From an uncultured Prochlorococcus sp. (lineage in GTDB: Bacteria; Cyanobacteriota; Cyanobacteriia; PCC-6307; Cyanobiaceae): 64,000 nt of DNA. Shown piece by piece: positions 43,309-53,323 of the stretch; position 1 is the stretch's first letter, and every line of letters starts with the position of its first letter. The notes below the pieces were generated by a model. That model was given only the letters and a program-made list of their open reading frames with translations. It was not told the origin of the DNA and ran no database searches. Location: positions 1-64,000 of the forward strand of contig CACMTJ010000003.1 in the NCBI GenBank assembly GCA_902616595.1, in the 5' to 3' direction. The position numbers were made by a program, and so were the translations under genes.

Positions 43309-44352
43309 TTGAGTAGTTCGTTATATTTCAAGTTAGTAGTAATTTTAATAACTTCGTTAATAGTTTGGACTCTAAGAGATTTTCTCCTATTAATAATTTG
43401 TTCCTTAGTAATTTCAAATATTGTATGTAATTTATGTAATCAAATACAAAAGGGGTTGAAAATCCCCCGACCTCTTTCATTGTTTCTTGTCTTAACTGTT
43501 ATATCGGTAATAGTATTTACTATTTTTATTCTTGTATTGCCTCCGTTTATAAAAGAATTCAATGAAATACTAGTTGATATTCCAAATGGTTTATCAAAAA
43601 TAAATATTTTGATTAATACAAATCTGAATAAATTTAATGTTTTATTATATGGTGAAGAATCAGAAAATGTTATAGACATTTTCAGTCTTATAAATAATGT
43701 GGTAACTATTCCAGATACCTCAACTATTGCAAAAGCTATTCAAGAAAGTTTTATAAATTTAATAAATATAGCGGGGAACCTTGGTTCAGGTCTTTTGAAA
43801 TTAATATTCGTATTAGCAGTGAGTTTAATGATTTCTATTGAACCAAAACAATATAAAGAAAATATACTTCTATTAATTCCAAAAAATTATCGCAACAAAT
43901 TTAGAAATATTCTGGAAAAATGCAATACTGCATTAGCAAATTGGGCCTTTTCTATTATCATAAGCTCATTATCAGTAGGTCTATTATCATTAATAGTTCT
44001 TTCTATATTAGACGTTAAATATGTTGTCTCAAATGCTTTAATAGCAATGGTTCTTAACATTATTCCAAATATAGGTCCAGTTATTAGTGGGATATTTCCA
44101 ATCTCAATTGCACTACTAGATAATTTTTGGAAACCACTGGCCGTTTTAGGAGCATATGTAATCATTCAAAATATTGAAAGTTATATAATAATGCCATCTA
44201 TTATGAAGAAAAAAGCAAACTTACTTCCTGGTTTAACATTAATATCACAATTTGGATTTACCTTCATTTTTGGTCCATTAGGCTTAATACTCTCTCTTCC
44301 ATTAGCAGTAGTAATTCAGGTTTTAATCAAAGAGTCATTTAAAGATATTTAA
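43309..44352 (+). CDS. AI-2E/PerM family transporter
   Basis: Multi-TM; ALIAMVLNIIPNIGPVISGIFP and PSIMKKKANLLPGLTLIS...GPLGLILSLPLAVVIQ. Confidence 0.9.
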   Translation: MSSSLYFKLVVILITSLIVWTLRDFLLLIICSLVISNIVCNLCNQIQKGLKIPRPLSLFLVLTVISVIVFTIFILVLPPFIKEFNEILVDIPNGLSKINILINTNLNKFNVLLYGEESENVIDIFSLINNVVTIPDTSTIAKAIQESFINLINIAGNLGSGLLKLIFVLAVSLMISIEPKQYKENILLLIPKNYRNKFRNILEKCNTALANWAFSIIISSLSVGLLSLIVLSILDVKYVVSNALIAMVLNIIPNIGPVISGIFPISIALLDNFWKPLAVLGAYVIIQNIESYIIMPSIMKKKANLLPGLTLISQFGFTFIFGPLGLILSLPLAVVIQVLIKESFKDI

Positions 44353-44355
44353 AAA

Positions 44356-44535
44356 CTACTTTATTTTTTTATATAAATATGGGTAAGAAAAAAGTATAAA
44401 GAAAGCTAAGGGATGTTTACCAATAGCAAAATATAGTGAATTAAAAGTAAAATGATCAAATAATATTCTTAGCTCAGTAGAAAGATCTATTAAAACTAAA
44501 GAAAATAAAATTATCAAATAGTAATTCAATTTCAT
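44356..44535 (-). CDS. Small hydrophobic hypothetical protein, 59 aa (below ORF-track cutoff)
   Basis: Reverse translation MKLNYYLIILFSLVLIDLSTELRILFDHFTFNSLYFAIGKHPLAFFILFSYPYLYKKIK*; 18 nt downstream of secF on the same strand. Confidence 0.6.
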   Translation of the reverse strand: MKLNYYLIILFSLVLIDLSTELRILFDHFTFNSLYFAIGKHPLAFFILFSYPYLYKKIK

Positions 44536-44553
44536 ATAATCAAAAGCCTAATC

Positions 44554-45468
44554 TCAGTCTTTAAGCAACAAAGATGGAGCCAATAAAATACTTGAATAAC
44601 TTCCAACTATAATTCCTAATGATAAGGCTAAGGAAAACCAAAATAGCGAGTAAGATCCAAACAAAATTATGCTTAATAAAGGGATTAGAGTTGTAATACT
44701 GGTAAACGTTGTTCTCCTAAATGATTCATTTACTGATAATTGAATAGTTTCGTTATAACCTTCTTTCTTTGATTTTAAATTTTCACGAATTCTATCAAAA
44801 ATAACAACAGTATCATTTACAGAATAACCAGCAATAGTAAGCAAGGATACAGCAAATAAACTATTTACCTCGACAGATAATATAATTCCCAACCAAGAGA
44901 ATATACCGAAAACAATTAATAAATCATGGAATAAAGCTAATAATGCAAATAATGCATATTTTTTATCAAATCTAATAGTTATATATAAAGAAATTGCTAA
45001 TAAAGAAACTAACAATGAAGTAACACAATTAGTTAGTAATCTTTTCCCAAGCTTTGGACCTATTAATCTTGAATCCTTACTCTCATAATTTAGAGGTCCA
45101 ATAATATTATCAAGATTACTAATAAGATTATTTGATTCTTCGATACTCAAATAAGGTGTTCTTATTGAAATCAACTTATTATTATTTTGGGATTGTAATT
45201 TAATGTTATTTAATAAGTTTTTATTTTTAGAGTTCTCTCTTAAATTTTCTAAAACCGAATCAGGAGAAAAATCAGAACATTCCTCCTTACAAATTCTCTC
45301 TATTCTTAATTCATTTCCCCCAACAAAATCCATCCCTAAATTTATAGGTTTCTTATAAGAAGTATTAAAAGTAGAATATAAAATTCCTAAAAGACTCAAC
45401 AAAATAAGAACAGTTGAAAAACTAATTATCTTTTTTTTATTTTTTATTAGTTCAAGATTGAATTTCAT
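44554..45468 (-). CDS. secF: Protein translocase subunit SecF
   Basis: GMDFVGGNELRIE, GYSVNDTVVIFDRIRENL. Confidence 0.96.
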   Translation of the reverse strand: MKFNLELIKNKKKIISFSTVLILLSLLGILYSTFNTSYKKPINLGMDFVGGNELRIERICKEECSDFSPDSVLENLRENSKNKNLLNNIKLQSQNNNKLISIRTPYLSIEESNNLISNLDNIIGPLNYESKDSRLIGPKLGKRLLTNCVTSLLVSLLAISLYITIRFDKKYALFALLALFHDLLIVFGIFSWLGIILSVEVNSLFAVSLLTIAGYSVNDTVVIFDRIRENLKSKKEGYNETIQLSVNESFRRTTFTSITTLIPLLSIILFGSYSLFWFSLALSLGIIVGSYSSILLAPSLLLKD

Positions 45469-45490
45469 GGGAAAATTAGAAATAAAAAAT

Positions 45491-46960
45491 TTATTGTGAA
45501 AAATTTTTCCTGGGTAGATAGAGATTTTTTTGTCTGAAAGATTGATATGTTGTAAAAAATCGCAAGATAGTTTTAGAACAATTTAATGAGGTAAACAAGC
45601 TTATTAAGACTCCAATACCTAATGTTGCTGCAAAACCTTTAACAAAATTTGTTCCTAATAAAAACAATACAAAACAACTTAGAAGAGTTGTAATATGGCC
45701 ATCAACTATAGATGAATTAGCCCTTTGAAAACCGCTGTCAATAGATCTTGTAAGAGTATTACCATCATATAATTCTTCTCTAATTCTCTCAAATATTAGA
45801 ATGTTTGCATCAACAGCCATACCAATACTAAGTATAAGACCAGATATTCCAGGTAAAGTCAAAGTTACAGGAATTAAAGAATATAGAGCTAAGTTAAAAA
45901 AACCATAAAGTACTAAAGAAAGAACTGAAACAAAACCTAGAATTCTATAATTAAAAATCATAAAAATACCAACAAAAATTAACCCACTAATAGCTGCATA
46001 AAGACTTTTTAAAATATTTTTGGATCCCAACAGAGCACCTATTGTGTTAGTTTCTACTATTTCAATTGGCAATGGCAACGAGCCTCCTTTAAGTTGAACT
46101 TCTAATTCTCTAGCATTTTCAGCACTAAAATTACCGCTTATTGTTGCTGATCCACCTGTAATCCCAGTACTGGCAAACTGATTACCAACACTGGCTTCAC
46201 TTATTGACTCACCATCTAAAATGATAGCCAATAGTTGATTAGTACCAGCAATTGACTTTGTAATTTCTGCAAACTTTTTACCTCCTGAATTACTAAAAGT
46301 TAATAAAACTTCCCAATTACTATTTGTTTGTTCTTGTCTCCTTCCTGCGTTAATTAGATCCTTACCAGATAAATCTGTTTTAATAAATAAATTTGTAATT
46401 TCTTTATCAACATATTTTTTGATTTCAATTAACTTCCCATATAAATCATTACTAGTAGATGAATAATTCAATTCTTGCTCTATATCTTTAAGATCATCTT
46501 GAATAACTTTTAAGAAATTATCATCATTTTGAATTTTTTCTGCAAGGGAATATCTATCAATTAATTCTTTAATACTCAATCTCTGTAGTTGCAGGGTTTT
46601 TAAATCTGTGGATGTTCTTTCTTTTTGGATTCTAAATTCTAATAAAGCAGTCTTACCTAATACCCTTGAAGCAACTAATGGATTTTGTTCACCCGGTAAT
46701 TCTAAAATCAATTGATCTCTACCGAGGGTTTGCAAATTAGACTCAGAAACTCCTAAATTGTTAACACGCTTATCTATAACCGAATTAACTGCTTCAAGTT
46801 CATCCCTTGTTACCTTACCTTCCTCTTTAATAATTTGTAGTGTAAGTTGAGAACCCCCTTGTAAATCCAATCCCAACTGTAAGGGATAATTTATTAATAG
46901 ATAAATAGATAAAGTAAATAGAAATATAATAAAAAAAAGCCAACCTTGCCTTCTTTTCAT
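45491..46960 (-). CDS. secD: Protein translocase subunit SecD
   Basis: LGLDLQGGSQLTLQI, GLILSIGMAVDANILIFERIREEL. Confidence 0.97.
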   Translation of the reverse strand: MKRRQGWLFFIIFLFTLSIYLLINYPLQLGLDLQGGSQLTLQIIKEEGKVTRDELEAVNSVIDKRVNNLGVSESNLQTLGRDQLILELPGEQNPLVASRVLGKTALLEFRIQKERTSTDLKTLQLQRLSIKELIDRYSLAEKIQNDDNFLKVIQDDLKDIEQELNYSSTSNDLYGKLIEIKKYVDKEITNLFIKTDLSGKDLINAGRRQEQTNSNWEVLLTFSNSGGKKFAEITKSIAGTNQLLAIILDGESISEASVGNQFASTGITGGSATISGNFSAENARELEVQLKGGSLPLPIEIVETNTIGALLGSKNILKSLYAAISGLIFVGIFMIFNYRILGFVSVLSLVLYGFFNLALYSLIPVTLTLPGISGLILSIGMAVDANILIFERIREELYDGNTLTRSIDSGFQRANSSIVDGHITTLLSCFVLFLLGTNFVKGFAATLGIGVLISLFTSLNCSKTILRFFTTYQSFRQKNLYLPRKNFSQ

Positions 46961-46963
46961 TGT

Positions 46964-47947
46964 CTATATACTCCCACTAATTAAGTGTTCAACTTTTTCA
47001 ACTATTTGATGTGGTTGGATTATTGTCAAATTCTCAAGATTTCCATTATAAGGAGTTGGAATATCCTGACTAGATAATCTAATTGGTCGGTAATCAAGAT
47101 CATCAAAACACTCTTCTGTTATCAAAGCAATTAATTCTGCACCAATACCTCCAGTCTTCATACATTCTTCAACAATAATTACTTTATTTGTTTTTCTTAT
47201 TGATTTTGAGATGGTTTCCATATCAAATGGTTTTAAACTTATTAAATCTATTAACTCAACATCTATTCCTTTTTTTTCTAATTCTTCAACAGCTTTAAGG
47301 CAGTGATGTCTCATTCTTGAATAAGTCAATAAAGTAATATCTTTTCCTTCTTTTACAACATCAGCCTGATCTAAAGCACAAATATAATCACCCTCAGGTA
47401 ATTCTTCAGATAGATTATAAAGAAGAACATGTTCGAAAAATAGAACTGGATTATCATCTCTTATAGCTGCTTTCATTAAACCTTTAGCATTTGTGGGTGT
47501 ACTACATGCAACAATCTTTATGCCAGGAACTGCGTGAAAATATGCTTCAAGTCTTTGACTGTGCTCAGCACCAAGTTGACGACCAACTCCTCCAGGTCCT
47601 CGAACTACTGCTGGTATTTTATAATTTCCGCCGCTTGTATATCTAAGCATACCCATATTATTTGATATCTGATTAAAAGCTAAAAGCAAAAAACCCATAT
47701 TCATTCCTTCTACTATTGGTCTTAAGCCTGTCATTGCTACACCAACTGCCATACCCGTAAAACTATTCTCTGCAATTGGAGTATCTAAGACTCTTAACTC
47801 TCCATATTTTTCATATAAATCCTTAGTTACCTTATAAGAACCTCCATATTGGCCAACATCTTCCCCCATAACGCAAACATTTACATCATTTGCCATTTCT
47901 TCATCAATTGCCTCTTTCAAAGCATTAAATAATAATGTTCCAGCCAC
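46964..47947 (-). CDS. pdhB: Pyruvate dehydrogenase E1 component beta subunit
   Basis: [61 protein letters not shown]. Confidence 0.97.
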   Translation of the reverse strand: MAGTLLFNALKEAIDEEMANDVNVCVMGEDVGQYGGSYKVTKDLYEKYGELRVLDTPIAENSFTGMAVGVAMTGLRPIVEGMNMGFLLLAFNQISNNMGMLRYTSGGNYKIPAVVRGPGGVGRQLGAEHSQRLEAYFHAVPGIKIVACSTPTNAKGLMKAAIRDDNPVLFFEHVLLYNLSEELPEGDYICALDQADVVKEGKDITLLTYSRMRHHCLKAVEELEKKGIDVELIDLISLKPFDMETISKSIRKTNKVIIVEECMKTGGIGAELIALITEECFDDLDYRPIRLSSQDIPTPYNGNLENLTIIQPHQIVEKVEHLISGSI

Positions 47948-48126
47948 AATTAATTACCTAATTAATCACATATATAATCCTACCACTTTGAATAATTTAA
48001 CCTCCTTCAGCGAAGGTTATGAGTAGTAATATTGATAAAATCATTCCAGGCGAAAGTAAAAGGACTAAAAGGCCTAAGTCATGTAAAGACATTCAAAAAA
48101 AGTGTTTTCTTAATAATATTGGCAAT

Positions 48127-48429
48127 TCAATTTTTCTTCAGAAAAAAACTGCGAATAAATACAATAAAAAGTCCTATACCTATAAAAGCAAAAGAGAAAG
48201 TTAGCAAAAAAGATAATCCAATTATTAGGGTATTAATACTCGAAGAAATATTTTGAACTATTTCAGAAGAATTAGATGGTTTATGTACTGAAAAATAAAT
48301 TGCAATTTTATTACTTAAAAAATAAAAAAATATAAATAATAGAAAACTTGTTAATGATCCTACAATAAAATTTAATGGTCCTTTTTCGGGAATGTTTTTT
48401 TCAATATTCTCATTACTATTATCAGCCAC
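48127..48429 (-). CDS. DUF3082 family membrane protein
   Basis: KGPLNFIVGSLTSFLLFIFFYFLSNKIAIYFSVHKP...LIIGLSFLLTFSFAFIGIGLFIVFIRS. Confidence 0.75.
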   Translation of the reverse strand: MADNSNENIEKNIPEKGPLNFIVGSLTSFLLFIFFYFLSNKIAIYFSVHKPSNSSEIVQNISSSINTLIIGLSFLLTFSFAFIGIGLFIVFIRSFFLKKN

Positions 48430-48451
48430 AATAAAATTTGAATAAAAAAAT

Positions 48452-49387
48452 TTAAGTGAATGTTATTCCCTTTTCAAGGAAAGTGCAAACCCATGAATCG
48501 TAACCTTTATTTCTAAACAATTTATAATTTGCAGTTAATTCTTTTTTAGCAGTCTCTATATCTTTAAAAAGTGCAAAGCATGTAGGGCCTGATCCACTCA
48601 TTGAAAATGTGAGACAATTTTCTAATTTAGAAAGTAAATATAATGCCTGCTTTACAGAATCATTTTCATTTTCAACAACTAACTGCAAATCATTTTTAAT
48701 AGATAAATGTTGATTATCAAAATTTAAGTTATTTAAACCATTATCTCTTAAATTATTTCTTATGTTCTCAATCATTTCTCTATCAGTAAGATATTGATCA
48801 CAAAATCTATTACTATATTTTTTATAAGTTTCAGCAGTTGATACTGATACATTCGGATTTTTTAGAAGAATTGCTCCATATTCAAGGGTTGAATCTAATT
48901 TCTCCAGAATTTCGCCTCTTCCAAAACATAATTGAATACCACCATTTATAAAAAAGGGAATATCAGATCCTAAAGTTGACGCTAATGAACATAAAGTTTC
49001 TTGATCTAATTTCAAATCCCATAAATTATTAAGACCAATTAATGTTGCTGCTGCATTGCTGGATCCACCAGCTAATCCTGCGCCAATCGGGATATTTTTT
49101 CTTAAAAATATATTCGCTCCGTAATCTATATTTGATTTTTTCCTTAATAGATTTGCCGATTTAACAATTAAATTATCATCAGATAAGCTTAAATCATTAC
49201 AATCTGACTCAAGTTTAATTAAACCTTCATTATTAATTTCAAATTCTAAATAATCAGCAAGATCGATATTTTGCATAATCATTGCTAACTCATGAAATCC
49301 ATCCTCTCTTTTACCAATAACTTCAAGGTGCAAATTTATTTTGGCAGGAGATTTTATATTAATTTTCTTTTTAGCTAAATCTTGCAT
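48452..49387 (-). CDS. ispE: 4-diphosphocytidyl-2-C-methyl-D-erythritol kinase
   Basis: KSPAKINLHLEVIGKREDGFHEL, PIGAGLAGGSSNAAATLIGLN, FSMSGSGPTCFALF. Confidence 0.96.
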   Translation of the reverse strand: MQDLAKKKINIKSPAKINLHLEVIGKREDGFHELAMIMQNIDLADYLEFEINNEGLIKLESDCNDLSLSDDNLIVKSANLLRKKSNIDYGANIFLRKNIPIGAGLAGGSSNAAATLIGLNNLWDLKLDQETLCSLASTLGSDIPFFINGGIQLCFGRGEILEKLDSTLEYGAILLKNPNVSVSTAETYKKYSNRFCDQYLTDREMIENIRNNLRDNGLNNLNFDNQHLSIKNDLQLVVENENDSVKQALYLLSKLENCLTFSMSGSGPTCFALFKDIETAKKELTANYKLFRNKGYDSWVCTFLEKGITFT

Positions 49388-49399
49388 ATACTTAAATTT

Positions 49400-50224
49400 T
49401 TATTTTTTAATTTTAATACAATTTTCTGCAAGCTTAATCCATTGGTCAATTGAAATATCTTGTGGTCTTAAATTAAAACAAACTTTTGAAGATTCAGATA
49501 ATTCATTTATGTCTTCATTTGAAAGTATTGAATTAAGAGTATTTCTTAGCATTTTTCTTCTTGAATTAAATGAAATTCGAAGAAGTTTATCTATATATTT
49601 TTCTAGACTAATATCTAATCTTAAATCATTTTTAATTGGTTCGAAAACTACTAAAGAAGAAAAAACTTTTGGAGGCGGACTAAATGATGAAGGCGGCACA
49701 TCACATATTCTTTTTATTTTAGATAAAAGTTGCATTCTTATACTAAGCGCACCAGCATTGGGACTACCTTCTTTTGACAAAATCCTATCTACAACGTCTT
49801 TCTGCATTAAAAATATTATTTTTTCGTAATTATAGTTTCTTATAATGCCCAATCGACCTATGAAAATATCCAATATTGGGCCAGTTATATTGTAAGGAAT
49901 ATTTGCAATCACTTTTGTAATCTTCTTATTAATCGAATCTAAATTTACAGAAAGAATATCTCCCTGCTGCAGTGAAAACTTATCATTATTATTGAATTTA
50001 TCATTTAATAAATTTATTAAATCTTTATCTAATTCAATTGCATGTAATTTTTTAATTTCTGAATCTAACAACTTAGATGTTAAAGCTCCTTTACCAGGGC
50101 CAATTTCTAAAATAAAGTCATTTTCATTAAGAACAGCAATTTCTTTAATTTTTTCTAATATTTTTTTATTTACCAACCAGTGTTGTCCAAATCTTTTTTT
50201 TTGATGATTTTTTTTAGAATTCAT
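49400..50224 (-). CDS. ksgA: 16S rRNA dimethyladenosine transferase
   Basis: [44 protein letters not shown]. Confidence 0.97.
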   Translation of the reverse strand: MNSKKNHQKKRFGQHWLVNKKILEKIKEIAVLNENDFILEIGPGKGALTSKLLDSEIKKLHAIELDKDLINLLNDKFNNNDKFSLQQGDILSVNLDSINKKITKVIANIPYNITGPILDIFIGRLGIIRNYNYEKIIFLMQKDVVDRILSKEGSPNAGALSIRMQLLSKIKRICDVPPSSFSPPPKVFSSLVVFEPIKNDLRLDISLEKYIDKLLRISFNSRRKMLRNTLNSILSNEDINELSESSKVCFNLRPQDISIDQWIKLAENCIKIKK

Positions 50225-50280
50225 CTAAAAGATAAATAATATGTTTAAATTAAATATGAATTTATTTAATACTTTATATC

Positions 50281-50595
50281 ATGAGCTTATCAAAAAAAAA
50301 TTTAGATAAACTCAATAAATTTAAAAAAAAGAAAAATTTAAATAACGAAAGTAAAAATATAAATAATAATGATAATTTAATCACCAATCCACTTAATTCA
50401 CAAGATCCCAATAAAATTTTTTATTCGTTAATTGATAATTCAGTATCTTTAGAAGAAACTTCTAACGTTAATAATTCACTAAGAAAAAGTGAGATTAATC
50501 AAATTAATATGAATTCTAAAAAAGATAATTTTTCCAAGAAATTAACAACCGAAGAGGAACTATATGATGAATTTAATTATCTTCTTGATGAATAA
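50281..50595 (+). CDS. Hypothetical protein, Lys/Asn-rich
   Basis: 104 aa ORF with ATG, fills the gap between ksgA and rlmH; low complexity. Confidence 0.55.
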   Translation: MSLSKKNLDKLNKFKKKKNLNNESKNINNNDNLITNPLNSQDPNKIFYSLIDNSVSLEETSNVNNSLRKSEINQINMNSKKDNFSKKLTTEEELYDEFNYLLDE

Positions 50596-50614
50596 TTAGT
50601 TTTAATATTTACTT

Positions 50615-51031
50615 ATGCTTCAGAGTAATAGATTAGCAATTTATGCCATCGGCAAAATAAAAAAACTTTGGATTAGAGATGGAATTAATCAATACAAAAA
50701 AAGAATGCCTGAACTTATCATTAATGAGCTAAAGACTTTTAATTTAAATAATCTTAGATCCAATAACAATATTACTATTTGCCTAAGTGAAGAAGGAAAA
50801 CAGTTTAATTCAGTTGAACTATGTTCCTTACTCTTGAATTTTAAAAATAAAAAAATTAATTTCTTAATCGGTGATACTGATGGAGTTAGTTCAGATATAA
50901 AAGAAAAATCAGATCTTGTACTAAGCCTCTCTCCTTTAACTTTTCCTCATGAATTAGCTAGATTAATCCTAATCGAGCAAATTTATAGAGCTATTTCTAT
51001 ATCAAACAACTCCCCTTACCATCGTTCTTAA
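50615..51031 (+). CDS. rlmH: 23S rRNA (pseudouridine1915-N3)-methyltransferase
   Basis: [56 protein letters not shown]. Confidence 0.95.
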   Translation: MLQSNRLAIYAIGKIKKLWIRDGINQYKKRMPELIINELKTFNLNNLRSNNNITICLSEEGKQFNSVELCSLLLNFKNKKINFLIGDTDGVSSDIKEKSDLVLSLSPLTFPHELARLILIEQIYRAISISNNSPYHRS

Positions 51032-51103
51032 AAAGATTAGATTCAATCTAAAATTAATCTATAAAAGTTTAATAACTAACTATTTTTTGATTTTTTGCTA
51101 TAT

Positions 51104-51117
51104 AGTACATATATACT
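51104..51117. promoter_or_regulatory. Candidate LexA/SOS box of the umuDC operon
   Basis: AGTACATATATACT matches the cyanobacterial LexA consensus RGTACNNNDGTWCB (recalled) with one mismatch; 12 nt upstream of umuD and overlapping a -10-like TATACT. Confidence 0.6.
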
Positions 51118-51129
51118 ATTATATTAATC

Positions 51130-51546
51130 TTGGATTCTTTTGATTCAACTACTAAAACATTTAAAATCCCCTTATTAACTGATTCGGTATCAGCAGGGTT
51201 TCCTTCTCCTGCAGATGACTATACAGAAGAAAATATTGATTTAAACGAACATTTAATATCTAATCCTTTTAGCACTTTTTTTCTTAGAGTCAAAGGTGAC
51301 TCAATGATAAATGCAGGAATTAAAGATAAAGATTTAATAATAGTAGACAAGAGCTTAAGAGCCAGGCCAGGGAATATCATCATTGCAATGATAGACGGAG
51401 AATTTACAATAAAAAGATTATCTATAAAAAATAATGAATTATATTTAAAAGCAGAAAATCATAATTATCCTGATTTTAGATTTAAAAACCATATTGATGT
51501 ACAGATATGGGGAGTTGTTATTTATTCAATACATAGCTATTTATGA
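51130..51546 (+). CDS. umuD: LexA-like autoproteolytic SOS mutagenesis protein UmuD
   Basis: VSAGFPSPADDY (cleavage region), FFLRVKGDSMINAGI (Ser), GEFTIKRL (Lys); TTG start. Confidence 0.94.
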   Translation: MDSFDSTTKTFKIPLLTDSVSAGFPSPADDYTEENIDLNEHLISNPFSTFFLRVKGDSMINAGIKDKDLIIVDKSLRARPGNIIIAMIDGEFTIKRLSIKNNELYLKAENHNYPDFRFKNHIDVQIWGVVIYSIHSYL

Positions 51547-52829
51547 GAATTTCAAATATTGATGCAATAGCTCTTATAGATGCTAATAATTTTTACGCGT
51601 CATGTGAGCAAAATATTAATCCTAATTTGAGAAATAAACCAGTAGTAATTTTATCTAATAATGACGGATGTATCATTGCAAGAAGCCCTGAAGCGCGAGC
51701 TTTAAAAATTAAAATGGGAACTCCGTATTTTAAGGTCAAAGAAAGACTAAATAAATTAGATGTAGCAGTCTTAAGCTCAAACTACTCGCTTTATGGGGAT
51801 ATGAGCAGAAGACTAATGAATTTACTAAAAAACTACTGTGAACAGATAGAAATTTATTCCATTGACGAAGCATTCGTCTCGATTTCTAGACCTAATGATG
51901 AAAATCTATATCCTTGGGCAAGAAGCATGAGATCATTAATATATCAGAATCTAGGGATTACTATAACAGTAGGAATAGGGGAAAATAAAGTAAGAGCAAA
52001 AATTGCTAATAAACTAGCTAAAAATATTGATTATTCAGCTGGAATATTTGATTTAGCTAGAACCGAAAATGAGAATAATTATTTGAAAAGAATTAGTATA
52101 GATAAAATATGGGGAGTCGGGAAACAAACCTCTAATTGGTTACAAAGTAAAGGTATTAAAAATGCAAGAGAACTAAGAGATATGGAAGAAAATGAAATCA
52201 TTAAGAAATTAGGCATCGTAGGTAAAAGACTGCAATTAGAACTGAAAGGCCATAGATGCCTGCCCATAGAAAAAAACAAGAAATCAAAAAAAGAAATTCA
52301 GGTGAGCAGGAGTTTCGGCACGCCTATCACAAAATTAGAAGACTTAACTCAAGCACTGGCAACTCACGCAATAAAAGCCTCTGAAAAAATGAGAAGTCAG
52401 AATTTACAATCATCTAATATTAGAGTATTTGCTAGAACCAGTAAATATTCAAGTCAAAATTATCAAAGAAGTGCTCATAGAAAACTTACAAATGCAACAG
52501 ATGACACAAACAATATTTTAAAAATAGTAGTTGAATTATCTAAAGAAATTTATAATCCCGAATATAAATTCTCAAAAGCTGGAGTTTTAATGCAGGATTT
52601 AACAAATAGCGAATATTTACAGCAATCAGTTACCAATTACAAATCTCAGAAAGTCTTAAAAAAATCAACAAATCTTATGAAAACGATTGATTTATTAAAT
52701 AAAAGATTTAATAACAATGCAATTACATGGGCCATTACAAAAAATCCACAAAGTTGGAAGATGAATAAGAATTTCTTAAGTAGCTCATCTACAACTGATA
52801 TAAAACAAATCCCAACTATAGTGAAGTAA
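51543..52829 (+). CDS. umuC: Y-family DNA polymerase V subunit UmuC
   Basis: ALIDANNFYASCEQ, SNNDGCIIARSPEARAL, IYSIDEAFVSI. Confidence 0.96.
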   Translation: MRISNIDAIALIDANNFYASCEQNINPNLRNKPVVILSNNDGCIIARSPEARALKIKMGTPYFKVKERLNKLDVAVLSSNYSLYGDMSRRLMNLLKNYCEQIEIYSIDEAFVSISRPNDENLYPWARSMRSLIYQNLGITITVGIGENKVRAKIANKLAKNIDYSAGIFDLARTENENNYLKRISIDKIWGVGKQTSNWLQSKGIKNARELRDMEENEIIKKLGIVGKRLQLELKGHRCLPIEKNKKSKKEIQVSRSFGTPITKLEDLTQALATHAIKASEKMRSQNLQSSNIRVFARTSKYSSQNYQRSAHRKLTNATDDTNNILKIVVELSKEIYNPEYKFSKAGVLMQDLTNSEYLQQSVTNYKSQKVLKKSTNLMKTIDLLNKRFNNNAITWAITKNPQSWKMNKNFLSSSSTTDIKQIPTIVK

Positions 52830-52839
52830 ACAAAATAGA

Positions 52840-53307
52840 ATGGAATTTATATTATTTTTAAGCAAATTAGATAAAGAGATTCTTAACTTATTAATGAAAG
52901 CAAACTACATAGTTGAAGAAAATAAAATTGAATGTCTATTAAACAAAGAAATAAAAGGGCTACATAATTTTAAAGAAAATAAAATAATAATATGTACTGA
53001 AAATGCAAAAAGGAAAACAAATTATAGAAATAAGAATCAACAACCAAATAAAGATAACTTCAAAACTGAAAGGGCGATAAGAAAAGCATTAAGACACGAA
53101 GCAACTCATGCGATACAAAAATGTAATGACAATAAAACAATAGGAGATATAAAAAAATTAGAAAGCAAATTGCATCAAAGTAAAAGAAAAGCATTATCGT
53201 TCTCTAGTTCAAATTTTTCTGGGACTTATGCGAAAGAAGTAGAAGCTTATGTTCTTGAAGATAAACCCAAAAAAGTTAAAAACTTGATTAAAAAATACTG
53301 CCTATAA
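52840..53307 (+). CDS. Putative zinc metalloprotease-like protein (HExxH), 155 aa
   Basis: RKALRHEATHAIQKC (HEATH codons at 53095-53109) and YAKEVEAYVLED; 10 nt downstream of umuC on the same strand. Confidence 0.7.
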   Translation: MEFILFLSKLDKEILNLLMKANYIVEENKIECLLNKEIKGLHNFKENKIIICTENAKRKTNYRNKNQQPNKDNFKTERAIRKALRHEATHAIQKCNDNKTIGDIKKLESKLHQSKRKALSFSSSNFSGTYAKEVEAYVLEDKPKKVKNLIKKYCL

Positions 53308-53323
53308 ATTAAAAATTTTTATA

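Noticed and set aside
49341-49829. 162-aa + strand ORF
   Set aside because: Mostly antisense to ksgA (and the start of ispE); no recognisable protein features. Likewise other antisense track ORFs such as 9052-9285, 12994-13227, 16303-16703, 19121-19492, 24063-24287, 43440-43679, 43887-44165, 59029-59241 and 61404-61622.
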